From positions 1 to 22,885 of the forward strand of contig DNGI01000112.1 of the NCBI GenBank assembly GCA_003486645.1: a DNA stretch of 22,885 bases, in the 5' to 3' direction. Made by a program: the position numbers and the translations under genes. Shown here one piece after another: positions 1-9,265 of this stretch. The notes beneath the pieces were generated by a model. That model was not told the origin of the DNA, did not search any database, and saw only the letters and a list, made by a program, of their open reading frames with translations. The DNA is from Cyanobacteria bacterium UBA11370. Its GTDB lineage: Bacteria > Cyanobacteriota > Cyanobacteriia > Cyanobacteriales > Coleofasciculaceae. Each line of letters begins with the position of its first letter. Position 1 is the first letter of the stretch.

Positions 1-121
1 TTGTTGTTTGTTGTTTGTTGTCCGTTGTCTGTTGTTTTTCTGGTGACTACTGACTACTGACCAAACCAATAACCAACAACTAACAACCAATAACCAACAA
101 CCAACAACCAACAACCAATTT
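1..121. repeat. Degenerate TTGTTGT / AACAACC heptamer repeat tract upstream of ubiA
   Basis: The first 45 bases are TTGTTGTT-type units. Bases 66-118 are AACAACC/AATAACC-type units, roughly the reverse complement of the first block, separated by a short ACTACTGACTACTGACC stretch. The two arms could fold into a long imperfect hairpin. Heptanucleotide tandem repeats of this kind are common between genes of filamentous cyanobacteria. The tract runs to within three bases of the ubiA start codon, so no ordinary ribosome-binding site is visible there. No gene is seen in this stretch. Confidence 0.8.
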
Positions 122-1006
122 ATGCTGACCCAAGAACAACCTAACTCCTTACCAACCTGGCTTGCGATCGCGCGACTTTTGCGATGGGACAAGCCAGCCG
201 GACGCTTGATTTTGATGATTCCAGCATTGTGGGCAATCTTTTTAGCGGCTGCTGGGACACCCCCTTTACCCCTCGTGGGTGTGATTATTTTAGGGACATT
301 AGCAACGAGTGCGGCTGGATGTGTCATTAACGATTTGTGGGATCGGGATATTGATCCACAAGTCGAACGAACCCGCGATCGCCCGTTGGCTTCTCGCACC
401 CTCTCTATCCAAATTGGCATAGTTGTTGCCTTGGTTGCCATGAGTTGTGCTGGCATCCTCGCTTTCTATCTCAATTCTTTCACGTTCTGGCTTTGTGTTG
501 CGGCTGTCCCTGTGATTGTTTTTTATCCATCCGCGAAGCGGGTATTTCCTGTACCTCAATTGGTTCTGTCTATCGCTTGGGGTTTTGCGGTTTTAATTAG
601 TTGGAGTGCTGTAACAGGTACCCTAGAATCACCGACTTGGTTACTTTGGGGTGCAACGGTACTGTGGACATTGGGGTTTGACACAGTTTATGCCATGTCG
701 GATCGGGACGATGATCGTAAGATTGGGATTCAGTCTAGCGCGTTATTTTTTGGCGATCGCGCCCCAGAAGCGGTTGGTATTTTCTTTGTGACTACGGCTG
801 GCTTACTAGCAAGACTGGGATTTGTGATGCACTTGCATCTCGGCTTTTGGATCAGCTTAAGTATGGCGATCAGTCTTTGGATTTGGCAATATACCCGACT
901 CCGACAGCCTGATATCCCCAAACCCGTCTATGGTGAAATTTTCCGTCAGAATGTCTGGATTGGTTTTATCTTACTCGCTGGGATGATTACGGGTTTAATG
1001 GTTTAG
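122..1006 (+). CDS. ubiA: 4-hydroxybenzoate polyprenyltransferase (UbiA family)
   Basis: This integral membrane prenyltransferase would attach a long prenyl chain to 4-hydroxybenzoate. In cyanobacteria that step leads to plastoquinone-9 for photosynthetic and respiratory electron transport. The 294 residues are almost all hydrophobic helices, as in the family. The first prenyl-diphosphate/Mg2+ motif is NDLWDRDID at residues 70-78. The second aspartate-rich loop is SDRDDD at about 193-198, preceded by FDTVYAM. Length matches bacterial UbiA (about 290). The ATG follows directly on an AACAACC repeat tract, with no clear Shine-Dalgarno sequence. Other UbiA paralogues (chlorophyll synthase, homogentisate prenyltransferase) share the fold, but the overall sequence looks most like the 4-hydroxybenzoate enzyme. 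Confidence 0.9.
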   Translation: MLTQEQPNSLPTWLAIARLLRWDKPAGRLILMIPALWAIFLAAAGTPPLPLVGVIILGTLATSAAGCVINDLWDRDIDPQVERTRDRPLASRTLSIQIGIVVALVAMSCAGILAFYLNSFTFWLCVAAVPVIVFYPSAKRVFPVPQLVLSIAWGFAVLISWSAVTGTLESPTWLLWGATVLWTLGFDTVYAMSDRDDDRKIGIQSSALFFGDRAPEAVGIFFVTTAGLLARLGFVMHLHLGFWISLSMAISLWIWQYTRLRQPDIPKPVYGEIFRQNVWIGFILLAGMITGLMV

Positions 1007-1194
1007 AGGATAGTCAGAACCTAATTTATTCTCTAAACCGAAGCAATCAGGAATCAGCCGTAAAAAACAACAGACAATCGACAATGGACAACTGAAAACG
1101 GACAAAAACCAGAATGCGAAGGAACCAATTTAAATGCCTATTCGCTGAACAATTGTTAGACTAGGCGAAATCCCCATTGGTTTAGCAAAGAAAC

Positions 1195-1521
1195 ATGAAA
1201 CGACACCCCTATCTGTTATCCGTGATCAGCGCCTGTTTGTTGACAGTTGTGAGTGTACCAAAAGGAAGTTCTCAAGCGGCTGATGTTACACCAGAAGAAC
1301 CGACAAGTACCTATCCCCCAGAAGTTGTACAAATCTACGTGGATAACTGCGTTATGAGGGGCGGTGCAGAAATAAGACCGTTCTGTGCCTGTACGATTGA
1401 GAAAATTCAAGAAACCTATACCCTGCAAGAGTTCCTCGAAATTGGTCAAAATTTACAAGCAGGCAAGAAAGCCCCAAGAAACTTTGATCAAATCATCACA
1501 ACTTGTTTGGAGGATCTTTAA
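1195..1521 (+). CDS. Small secreted four-cysteine protein of unknown function
   Basis: I do not recognise this 108-residue protein. It begins with a signal peptide (MKRHPY, then a hydrophobic stretch at residues 7-22) with a plausible cleavage after Ser-Gln-Ala near residue 28, and there is no lipobox. The mature part of about 80 residues has four cysteines: C52, the CxC pair C64/C66, and C104 near the C-terminus. This suggests two disulfides or a metal site in the periplasm. The segment between them (IEKIQETYTLQEF) looks like a short amphipathic helix. It stands alone: the gap to ubiA is 188 bp, and a GGCTAAT heptamer tract starts three bases after the stop. Confidence 0.7.
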   Translation: MKRHPYLLSVISACLLTVVSVPKGSSQAADVTPEEPTSTYPPEVVQIYVDNCVMRGGAEIRPFCACTIEKIQETYTLQEFLEIGQNLQAGKKAPRNFDQIITTCLEDL

Positions 1522-1523
1522 GA

Positions 1524-1554
1524 TGGCTAATGGCTAATGGCTAATGGCTAATGG
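1524..1554. repeat. Tandem heptamer repeat (TGGCTAA)4
   Basis: Four perfect copies of TGGCTAA plus a partial TGG begin immediately after the stop of the small secreted protein gene. The same word appears in the opposite orientation (ATTAGCC) near 1643-1653, 9768-9773 and 14174-14212, so one repeat family is scattered through the window. Confidence 0.85.
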
Positions 1555-1795
1555 TTTTTGAACAATAGACCTTTCCAGAAATGAGATTTTAACCTAGACA
1601 GGATAAGGGTTTCTGATTATTTTTGGGAGATGTTTAATGAACAATTAGCCATTAGTTATTAACAATACCACCGTTGACCCAGCAGATTGTAGGTTTATAA
1701 AAAACACCTTACAAAGGATGTATAAATCTGCCCTGAATCAATAGACAATTGTGTATAAAAATAGTGTACATCAGTTACCTGAATTATTCTGTAAG
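1555..1795. other. Intergenic stretch between convergent genes
   Basis: No gene is visible. The stretch lies between the ends of the converging secreted-protein gene and the response-regulator kinase gene. It holds one weak inverted repeat, GCAGATT (1682-1688) with AATCTGC (1725-1731), around an A-rich spacer. This might contribute to transcript ending but lacks a clear T-run on either side. An ATTAGCCATTAG repeat remnant lies near 1643-1653. Confidence 0.5.
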
Positions 1796-2887
1796 TCAAA
1801 CAACTACCGTAAAAATTGCCCCTTGAGGTTTATTATCTTCTACAAATATCCTACCGTGATGGGCTTCAACGACCATTTTACAAAACGTTAACCCCAAACC
1901 AATTTGAGAAACTCCAGTCGTTAAAGTTCCTACTTCATACTTATCAAAAATCCGTTGCTTTCGTTCTTCACTAATGCCTGATCCAGAATCAATAACCCGA
2001 AGAATTGCCCGTGGAGAAAGCGAATCAAAAGAGACTTCTTCATCAGGATAATCAACCTGTAAAATTACCGTACTTTCAGAAGGAGAAAACTTGAGGGCAT
2101 TTGAAATTAAATTTTCCAGAACACGATGGAATAAATTAGTATCAATTAAAACCCCTTGATATTGAGTCGGGAGTTGGCTAACCAAATGAATTTTCTTGTG
2201 ATCAGCGAGGGCTTGGAACTGAGAAACAACCGTTGATGCTAATTGATTGAGATTGGCTTCCACCCGATTCAAGATCATTTTCCCAGATTCCATCTTCGCT
2301 AGCATTAATAAGCTATCAATCAGAGAATTAAGTTCCCGTCCTGATTCAGCAATCATTTGCAGTCTCCTCAAACTTTTTTCATCCAAGCCACTTTCCGAAA
2401 GCAAACTGCTACAGAGTAAAATATTAGTGAGGGGATTTCTCAAGTCATGAACAATCATGTTAGAAAGGTCTTCTCTCAGGCGTAGTGTCGCTTCTAGCGC
2501 ATCATATTGCTTCTTAATTCGTAACATTGATCGCACCCGTGCCCTCAGTTCAATCCCACTCACAGGTTTGGTAAGAAAATCATCAGCCCCAGCATTGAGC
2601 GATCGCGCCAAATCTTGTTTAGAATTAAGGGCTGTCACCATAATAATCGGAACGTGTTTCCAGCGAGGATCAGACTTAATCTGACTACAAACCTCAATTC
2701 CATCCATCTGTGGCATCATTACATCCAGTAAAATCAGATCCGGTTCAACCGCATCTAAACGATTTAATGCGTCCTGACCACTAGAGGCATAGAATAAGTC
2801 ATAACCCTCGCGGTATAGATGGGCTTCAATGACATCAAATGCCTTGGGTTCATCATCAACAACGAATACAGAATTTCTCTTATTCAT
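1796..2887 (-). CDS. Response regulator-histidine kinase fusion (REC-HisKA-HATPase_c)
   Basis: This cytoplasmic two-component protein has a receiver domain followed directly by a kinase core. The receiver (residues about 5-122) has the acidic pair D11/D12, phospho-acceptor D55 in LLDVMMP, T85 and K107 in FLTKP. The HisKA helix carries H147 in VHDLRNP. The ATPase part has an N-box (NLISNALKF), a G1 box (VIDSGSGIS) and a G2 box (IGLGLTFCKMV). No membrane segment or DNA-binding output is present, so it probably receives phosphate from another kinase and passes it on or autophosphorylates. The ATG at 2887 is preferred over an upstream in-frame GTG at 2905 because AAAGG lies six bases before it. 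It lies 225 bp downstream of the large hybrid kinase gene on the same strand, so the two may form one relay. Confidence 0.88.
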   Translation of the reverse strand: MNKRNSVFVVDDEPKAFDVIEAHLYREGYDLFYASSGQDALNRLDAVEPDLILLDVMMPQMDGIEVCSQIKSDPRWKHVPIIMVTALNSKQDLARSLNAGADDFLTKPVSGIELRARVRSMLRIKKQYDALEATLRLREDLSNMIVHDLRNPLTNILLCSSLLSESGLDEKSLRRLQMIAESGRELNSLIDSLLMLAKMESGKMILNRVEANLNQLASTVVSQFQALADHKKIHLVSQLPTQYQGVLIDTNLFHRVLENLISNALKFSPSESTVILQVDYPDEEVSFDSLSPRAILRVIDSGSGISEERKQRIFDKYEVGTLTTGVSQIGLGLTFCKMVVEAHHGRIFVEDNKPQGAIFTVVV

Positions 2888-3010
2888 GTCATACCTTTGT
2901 GGCACTAGTGGTTGTACGCCAGCTAATACCTGATACCTACTATCTACACTAATTTACTAACTTAAACTTGCTATAGCGAGTCTATTTGATTCGTGAACAA
3001 GGACAGACAA

Positions 3011-3037
3011 GGGAGACAAGGGAGACAAGGGAGACAA
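3011..3037. repeat. Tandem nonamer repeat (GGGAGACAA)3
   Basis: Three perfect GGGAGACAA copies are followed by a GGGGGAGG run, in the gap between the two kinase genes. A related GACAA word precedes the array. The array does not overlap a coding region. Confidence 0.85.
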
Positions 3038-3112
3038 GGGGGAGGTGTTTTACAAATCAGTTAGACTGGCTATATGCAAATACGCCCTCACCCTATCCTC
3101 GACAAACAAGTA

Positions 3113-6100
3113 TTAGTTAGGATTGAGATATTGACCAATAAGATTCACCAGTTTTTTAAGACTCACAGGTTTCGTCATATACTCATTTGCACCCGCAACC
3201 AAACATCTCTCCCGATCCCCTGGCATAGCTAGTGCCGTCAGCGCAATAATAGGAACCGCTATCAGATTTGTATCAGTACGAATCTGGCGGGTTGCTTCTA
3301 AACCATCCATCTCCGGCATTTGAATATCCATTAAGATTAAATCAGGCTTTTGCTCCTTAGCCATTTTGACAGCTTCTATGCCATTTCTTGCTAAATTTAC
3401 CCTAAATCCCTGAACCTGCAAGTAATCCATCAAGGTAGAAATATTAGCTTCGTTGTCCTCTGCAAGTAAAATTAAGGGTAACTCTTCTTCAGGTGGAGGT
3501 GTCACCACCACAGCCGTATTTCTAGAACGCTGGGGTAAAGTCGGGAAAATTTTACTTAATGCTGACTGAAATTGGGGACGGGAAATGGGTTTAAGTAAGT
3601 ATTCTGATGCGCCAAGTTCTAGCGCTTGACTCCGTTCATCAACAACAGATATTACTAGTACTGGGATATCCCGTGTTGTTGGATTGGCTTTCAGTTGAGT
3701 CAGAACCTCCCAACCTGATAAATTCGGTAATAAAATATCTAAAATAATGACATCCGGATCAAAACGTCCTACTGCTTCAATCGTCCCTTCACCTTGAGGA
3801 TGAATCAATACCGCCGCACCTAACTCTCCTAAATAGCGAGCAATTTGCTTGGCAGATGTATCAGAATCTTCTACGATTAAAGCTTGTTGAATATTGGGCA
3901 GTTCGCCGTTCAGTTGTGGTTGATCCGTAATGTTTGATTCAATGGGTTCAACTTCTTTCCAAGGAAGAATTACAGTAAAGTGACTCCCTTTTCCTACTTC
4001 ACTTTCTAGAGCAATACTACCTCCATGTAATTCAACAATTCGTCGCACTAAAGATAACCCCAAACCCGTACCCGCATACCGGCGCGAGAGAGTACTATCC
4101 AACTGTACAAAAGGTTTAAATAACTTATTAATATTTTCAGGTGCAATTCCAATTCCTGTATCAATCACACTGAATTTAACAATTTCAGCATCCGCATCAG
4201 CTTCAATATCTAGACAAACCATGCCGCCTTCAGGCGTAAATTTTACCGCATTACTCAATAAATTAACTAAAACTTGCCGGATACGACGCTCATCAACTTC
4301 AATATCTCCAATACTCTCAGCTACTTTAGAGTCAATCCTAATATTTTTTTGATGAGCTTGTTGTTTAACAAACGTCAAACTGGATTCACACAAATGTTCT
4401 ACAGAAACCGGGGTAATTTGCAGCATCATTTTCCCGGATTCAATCTTGGATAAGTCAAGAATATCGTTAATGAGGTCTAGTAAATGCTTGCCACTTTGCT
4501 CAATTGTTTGGAGCGATCGCCGCTGTCGATCTGTTAACTCACCATACACCTCTTCTTGCAAGGCTTCAGAAAGACCAAGAATGGCATTTAATGGAGTTCG
4601 TAATTCATGACTCATACTGGCTAGAAATTCATCTTTAAGACGGGTTGCCCTCGCTAATTCCGCATTCGCCAGACTAATTCGCTCACTACTTTCCCGCAGT
4701 CGTTCTTCCGCTTGCTTGCGCTCAGTAATATCATAAACTAAACTACAAGCCCATAACATGGATTCATTCTCATCAAGTGCCACACTGGTAGACATATAAA
4801 CCCACAAATCTTGATCCGATTTTGGTGTTAATTGCAGTTCCCATCGTTGCACTTGACTTTGATGCCTGGAATCGATCAAAGAAGAGGATACCTGTTGGCG
4901 ATTCGCCTCATTGATAAAGTCAAAAAAGGAACGCCCCAACATTTCTACTTCGGTATAACCCAGCATTCTCGCCATGGCATGATTGACATAGGTTGTCTTC
5001 CCTCCCTTATCAATCACCCAAATTCCTTCCTCAGCAAGTTCTACAATTTGTTCGTATCGCGTCTCACTTTCCCGGATGCGGAGTTGTAGGTTTTCATTAA
5101 GTCGTTTAATCTCTTCTTCAGCTTGTTTTCGTTCTGTAATATCCGTCAAAAACGTCATCACAAACGTGCCATCTTTGGTTTGAATTGAACTAAGTCCAGC
5201 TTCAATCGGGAACTCCCGTCCATCCTTGCATAAGGCAAACAAATTTTTCGTATTACTCATCGAGCGTGGGATCGGATTCAGTCGATACTCAGCCCGATGT
5301 TGGGGATGAATTTGATGATAACGTTGGGGCATTAAAAACTCAACCGTGCGACCGAATACTTCAGTACAATCATAGCCGAATAAGTCTTGAGCTTTCGCAT
5401 TAAAAACTACAATTTTACCCTGACTATTCGTAACAATAATGGCTTCTGAAGCCGATTCTAAAAAGGCGCGGAATTTTGCTTCACTATCTCGAAGTAACTC
5501 CTCGGCGTGCTTGCGAGCAGTAATATCTGTAGCAATTCCATCTAATCGAACCGCTGTACCCTTCTCATCATAAGTCAAATGTCCCCGGTCATAAATCCAG
5601 CGTACCTCCCCATCAGGTCGCACGATCCGATACTCTAAATTTTTGCTACCCATTGTTAGAGTATCTTGGTGAAACGTGTTAACCTTTTTTCTATCATCTG
5701 GATGAACCATTTCTAACCAGAGATTAGGATTATTAAAAAATGCTTCTACAGGATGTCCATAAACTCTCTCAGTTGCTGGATTAAGGTAAATTAAATCATA
5801 GGTTGTGGCTGAAACTGACCACACCACATCCTCTAAGGAATTCAAAATACCATCAAGACGCTGTTTACTCTCATTAAGTGCAGCTAGTGCTTGGCGGCGT
5901 TCTATCTGAGTACGCAATGCTTTAATGCCATAAGCAAGATCATTGGCTAGTTCAGTGAGCAACCGAATTTCAGCGTTATCAAAGGCATTCGATTCGGTGG
6001 CGTAAATGTTTAATACACCGAAACAAAAATGGTTTTGAATTGGAGAAGATTCTTGTAATTCATAATTTAAAACTGAAAACTCAGAACTGATCAACGGTAA

Positions 6101-7549
6101 GGTAATGAAAGCGGCGTAACCTCTTTGAATAGAAGCTTCTCGCCAAGGCAGATTACTAGGTTCAGTTAAAATGTTTTGAACAATACAGGTTTGACCTGTC
6201 CGAATTGCTGTTCCTATGGGATTAGGGTTTTGTTCTATGTCAGACGAACTAATTTGTAAAAATCTGAGATCATCCTCTTCACATCCAGATTGAGCCACCA
6301 AACGTACTGTTTTAGCTTCATTCGGTTCAGTAAACCCAATCCACACACAACAATAGCCACCAAACTCTACAATAATTTGGCAAATTTCTTGGAGTAATGT
6401 CGCTTCATCACTTGCACGAACTAACGCTTGATTGCATTCGCTCAAGGTTCTGAGAGAGCGGTTCAATTGACGCAGTTTTTCCTCGGATTGCTTGCGTTCG
6501 GTGATGTCGCGGATGACAACTTGAGCGCTCGGTTGATTATTATAACTAAAAGGAATAGCCGCTACTTCGGCATCAAAAACGGTTCCATCTAACCGCAACC
6601 ATTTTTCTTCAATCTGAGGGACAGCCGTTTGATTTTCTTGAAGTTCTTGAATGCGTTCTCGAACAATTTCTCGATACTCTGGATGTAATAAGTCCAAGAT
6701 GAGTTTATCAATAAGTTCTTCACTCGTCGTTGCACCAAAAAGCCGAACCGCCGCCTGGTTAACTAAAGCAAACTTCCCTTGACTTTGAATAAAAATTCCA
6801 TCGGGACAGAGTTCGACTAACTGACGATATCGCGCTTCACTGTCCCGCAAACGGCGATCGCGTTCAGCTAAGTTTCGCTCTAAACGGCTTAATAAATAAG
6901 CGGCTAAAAGTGAGCCAATAATGCCAATGATTGCGGACAAACTCAAAATTAACCAAGTAAGTTTTCGATGTTGGATTAAGCGTTGCTCTCGCTCCCTTTG
7001 CAAGCGTTCTTCTTCGGCTAAAAACTGCTCGATTTGGACTCTGGCTCGATCCATCGTCCGCTTCCCTTCAATCAATTGAGAGACTAACTCCGGTGATAAA
7101 GTAACATTTTGAGGTAAAGAATAGATTAGCTCAAGATTATGCTGTATGGTACTCACTCTGGCATTGACCAAAGCTCGAATTTGTTGAATTCGTTGACTTT
7201 GTAAAGGATTATCAGTAACGAGCTGACTCAGTTCTTGAATTGAGGTAGGAATTTCCGCGATCGCGGATTCATAACGGTTGAGAAATTCCTGATCACGGAT
7301 CAGCGCATATCCTCGAACTTCTGTTTCTGCATCCAACAAATTTTTCAGTAAGCGTTGTGTTTCTAGTCGTACTTGTTGAGTATGCTGCACCCATTCTTCA
7401 GCTTTAGTAGTATTGAATTGCAACCACCCAAATGCTATCAATGAAGTGGCCAAACAGGATACCGGAATTGCCAAGATAAACATCCGTTTTTGGTAAAAAG
7501 GACTGCTTATCCGTCGAGATTGCTGAGTTGGAGCTAGGTTGCTATTCAT
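3113..7549 (-). CDS. Large membrane hybrid histidine kinase: CHASE3-PAS-GAF-PAS-PAS-PAS-HisKA-HATPase_c-REC-REC
   Basis: This 1478-residue sensor kinase has an N-terminal membrane helix (about 24-46) and a CHASE3-like extracytoplasmic domain with the hallmark DAETEVRGYAL. A second membrane helix follows (about 198-221). The cytoplasmic part has a PAS domain (about 237-350), a GAF domain (about 375-545), then three PAS/PAC modules (about 560-950), most ending in the linker word DITERKQ/DITARK. The kinase core has H981 in SMSHELRTPLNAI, with an N-box (NLLSNAVKFT) and G boxes (DTGIGI, GTGLGL). Two receivers follow, with phospho-acceptors D1271 (IILDILLP) and D1408 (ILMDIQMP). There is no HPt domain, so the phosphorelay must use another protein. 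The signal is unknown. The domain order is typical of filamentous cyanobacteria. The ATG start has only weak ribosome-binding sequence. Confidence 0.93.
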   Translation of the reverse strand: MNSNLAPTQQSRRISSPFYQKRMFILAIPVSCLATSLIAFGWLQFNTTKAEEWVQHTQQVRLETQRLLKNLLDAETEVRGYALIRDQEFLNRYESAIAEIPTSIQELSQLVTDNPLQSQRIQQIRALVNARVSTIQHNLELIYSLPQNVTLSPELVSQLIEGKRTMDRARVQIEQFLAEEERLQREREQRLIQHRKLTWLILSLSAIIGIIGSLLAAYLLSRLERNLAERDRRLRDSEARYRQLVELCPDGIFIQSQGKFALVNQAAVRLFGATTSEELIDKLILDLLHPEYREIVRERIQELQENQTAVPQIEEKWLRLDGTVFDAEVAAIPFSYNNQPSAQVVIRDITERKQSEEKLRQLNRSLRTLSECNQALVRASDEATLLQEICQIIVEFGGYCCVWIGFTEPNEAKTVRLVAQSGCEEDDLRFLQISSSDIEQNPNPIGTAIRTGQTCIVQNILTEPSNLPWREASIQRGYAAFITLPLISSEFSVLNYELQESSPIQNHFCFGVLNIYATESNAFDNAEIRLLTELANDLAYGIKALRTQIERRQALAALNESKQRLDGILNSLEDVVWSVSATTYDLIYLNPATERVYGHPVEAFFNNPNLWLEMVHPDDRKKVNTFHQDTLTMGSKNLEYRIVRPDGEVRWIYDRGHLTYDEKGTAVRLDGIATDITARKHAEELLRDSEAKFRAFLESASEAIIVTNSQGKIVVFNAKAQDLFGYDCTEVFGRTVEFLMPQRYHQIHPQHRAEYRLNPIPRSMSNTKNLFALCKDGREFPIEAGLSSIQTKDGTFVMTFLTDITERKQAEEEIKRLNENLQLRIRESETRYEQIVELAEEGIWVIDKGGKTTYVNHAMARMLGYTEVEMLGRSFFDFINEANRQQVSSSLIDSRHQSQVQRWELQLTPKSDQDLWVYMSTSVALDENESMLWACSLVYDITERKQAEERLRESSERISLANAELARATRLKDEFLASMSHELRTPLNAILGLSEALQEEVYGELTDRQRRSLQTIEQSGKHLLDLINDILDLSKIESGKMMLQITPVSVEHLCESSLTFVKQQAHQKNIRIDSKVAESIGDIEVDERRIRQVLVNLLSNAVKFTPEGGMVCLDIEADADAEIVKFSVIDTGIGIAPENINKLFKPFVQLDSTLSRRYAGTGLGLSLVRRIVELHGGSIALESEVGKGSHFTVILPWKEVEPIESNITDQPQLNGELPNIQQALIVEDSDTSAKQIARYLGELGAAVLIHPQGEGTIEAVGRFDPDVIILDILLPNLSGWEVLTQLKANPTTRDIPVLVISVVDERSQALELGASEYLLKPISRPQFQSALSKIFPTLPQRSRNTAVVVTPPPEEELPLILLAEDNEANISTLMDYLQVQGFRVNLARNGIEAVKMAKEQKPDLILMDIQMPEMDGLEATRQIRTDTNLIAVPIIALTALAMPGDRERCLVAGANEYMTKPVSLKKLVNLIGQYLNPN

Positions 7550-7643
7550 TGGCAGTTTGGCTGATTAAAGGCAGCTTTAAAAGCGTTGGGAGCTGTGGAG
7601 AGCGATTAGCCGTCACAAAAGTTTTTGGTCTACTGCAATTTAA

Positions 7644-8051
7644 TTATTGCATAGCCACTATATAAGGAGAATTAACATCAATGAGCCAATTTTCATCTAC
7701 AACGTCCAAGTTTTCATCCAGCAGGAGGATTAACTCGCCAAGTGTGGTTTTAGACTCGTGATCACTTGACTCTAAACTATTAGAGGGATTAATAGTCAGT
7801 GCAAATTTGAGTTGCAACCAGTGTGCATTTTCTGTGCCTACGGGGGAGATTCCTAGGGAACTACTAATCAGTTCTGGGTTAGGCATCTGGGTAAAGCTAA
7901 TGACTTCATAAAATTCCTCTTCATCCCAGTAGCCATTAATTTGTGTATTGCACGCTTGCAGGTGTTGAATAGCAATTTGATCAGGAGCAAGTTGCTTCAA
8001 TGTTTGGGCAAGGTTGTGCCAGATTGGATGATTTTTGAGTGTGCTAGTCAC
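7644..8051 (-). CDS. Hypothetical acidic protein of about 135 residues
   Basis: I do not recognise this protein. It is soluble and acidic, with no signal peptide, membrane segment or cysteine cluster (a single Cys). Features that can be seen are an N-terminal helix-like part (IWHNLAQTLKQLAP), a central beta-rich part and a C-terminal acidic stretch (LILLLDENLDVVDENWLID). The start could be GTG at 8051 or the adjacent TTG at 8054; GTG is chosen as the commoner start, with GGGAT upstream. It lies 94 bp upstream of the hybrid kinase gene on the same strand and could be co-transcribed with it. It resembles the small uncharacterised proteins that are annotated only by conservation among cyanobacteria. 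Confidence 0.6.
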   Translation of the reverse strand: MTSTLKNHPIWHNLAQTLKQLAPDQIAIQHLQACNTQINGYWDEEEFYEVISFTQMPNPELISSSLGISPVGTENAHWLQLKFALTINPSNSLESSDHESKTTLGELILLLDENLDVVDENWLIDVNSPYIVAMQ

Positions 8052-8161
8052 CAAACTTATCCCGCTAGTAGTTGGTTTGTTTCCCTGGAAAGTGGAGAAT
8101 ACCTTCTATTTTAAAACGTTTTTTAAGACAAGTTTATTAAAACGTTTCCCATACCTTATTT

Positions 8162-8953
8162 TCAAAGTAAAATCGAAGTCAGTAAACAGAGAAAAAAGGC
8201 TTCTGTCCATTCCACTACCGCGCCATAAGTATCTCCTGTATGTCCACCCAACTGACGGTAAAACCAAACACCTGTAAAAAAAGCGATCGCACTTCCTCCA
8301 CTAATCATTACTAACGATATTCGGCTATTGCCTACTAAGAACCAGGGTAATCCACACACTCCCAAGAGCAAGAACCCTCCCCACAAAATATCTTGAGGAA
8401 CACGAATAAATTTTTTATGAAAGGCTCCTTTTCCGGTTGGTTTGAGGTAGGGATAAAAGGCGATCGCAACCACTTGTCCCCAACGCCCCCACCCGGCTGC
8501 GGTCATTAACGCCAACCACCGATAGGTTACAATATCGCTTAAGGCTGCCGTTTTTAACAGTAATACAGCTACTGCTGCCATTACGCCAAACGCGCCACTA
8601 TGGCTATCTGCCATCACCTCTAACCTGCGCTTTGGATCACCGACACCTAAGCCATCTGACGTATCCATCGCTCCATCCAAGTGTAATCCTCCAGTTAGAG
8701 CAATCCAACTTACGACAATTAGCGCACTCCGCGTCAGGCTCGGTAAACCCAACGGCTCTAAACCCGCATCTATAATAGAGAGAATGCCCCCAATCACTAA
8801 TCCGACCAACGGGGCCCAGCGGGAAATGTTATGAAACTCTGACCCCCAGCTAGCGGGAATCGGAATGCAGGTATAAAATGTAATCGCTCCAAGCAACGAA
8901 CACCAACACTGCTGTCCCTGTCGCAGGAATCGTTGAACTCTCAATTGCTTCAT
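8162..8953 (-). CDS. cobS: Adenosylcobinamide-GDP ribazoletransferase (cobalamin synthase)
   Basis: CobS joins adenosylcobinamide-GDP and alpha-ribazole at the membrane in the last steps of (pseudo)cobalamin assembly. The 263 residues match the family length. They show the family signatures [13 protein letters not shown] (residues 91-103), [19 protein letters not shown] (106-124) and, near the C-terminus, [16 protein letters not shown], along with several hydrophobic helices. An early FYTCIPIP segment (26-33) is also typical. No B12 riboswitch is visible upstream. The gene is transcribed away from the hypothetical-tgt pair, across a gap of about 310 bp. Confidence 0.93.
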   Translation of the reverse strand: MKQLRVQRFLRQGQQCWCSLLGAITFYTCIPIPASWGSEFHNISRWAPLVGLVIGGILSIIDAGLEPLGLPSLTRSALIVVSWIALTGGLHLDGAMDTSDGLGVGDPKRRLEVMADSHSGAFGVMAAVAVLLLKTAALSDIVTYRWLALMTAAGWGRWGQVVAIAFYPYLKPTGKGAFHKKFIRVPQDILWGGFLLLGVCGLPWFLVGNSRISLVMISGGSAIAFFTGVWFYRQLGGHTGDTYGAVVEWTEAFFLCLLTSILL

Positions 8954-9265
8954 GGGGATCGGCTCATCAAAATTTCAAGATAAATTTACGTATATTGTCC
9001 GATGAATAGCAGGGGAATATTGGGCTAATATTGTCTAATACCCTACTGTATTACTCGTAAGACCTTAGTATTTCAGATTGATATCCACCAGCCTTGCCTT
9101 GTGTATTCATCTGGATTTTTCATTGCCACATAGTTTATGCTTGCCTTTACCGTGACAGAGGCTATGATCTAAGCATTGGGTTTCACCAAGTAGGGTTAAA
9201 CAAAGCAATTCCGTGAACCCCTTGCATGGCAATATCAGCCCCATTTGCATCCTAGGCTTTTACCC
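8954..9265. other. Divergent intergenic region between cobS and the hypothetical-tgt pair
   Basis: This stretch of about 310 bp holds no gene that I can support. It must carry the promoters of the two outward-facing transcription units. One good sigma70-like promoter pointing right is described separately. No cobalamin-riboswitch conserved boxes were found on the cobS strand. Confidence 0.5.
9141..9168 (+). promoter_or_regulatory. Candidate sigma70-type promoter for the hypothetical-tgt pair
   Basis: TTGCCT at 9141-9146 and TATGAT at 9163-9168 are separated by 16 bases, close to the housekeeping consensus. This would place transcription start near 9175, about 90 bases before the ATG at 9266. 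It is a sequence match only. Confidence 0.4.

Noticed and set aside
1524..1554. Short tandem repeats as a CRISPR array (also at 13218-13252 and 14174-14212)
   Set aside because: Units are seven bases with no spacers, and no cas genes are present.
1682..1731. Terminator between the convergent genes
   Set aside because: The inverted repeat is only seven bases with a long loop and no T-run on either strand.
8954..9265. Cobalamin riboswitch upstream of cobS
   Set aside because: No B12-box-like conserved words were found on the minus strand in this gap.
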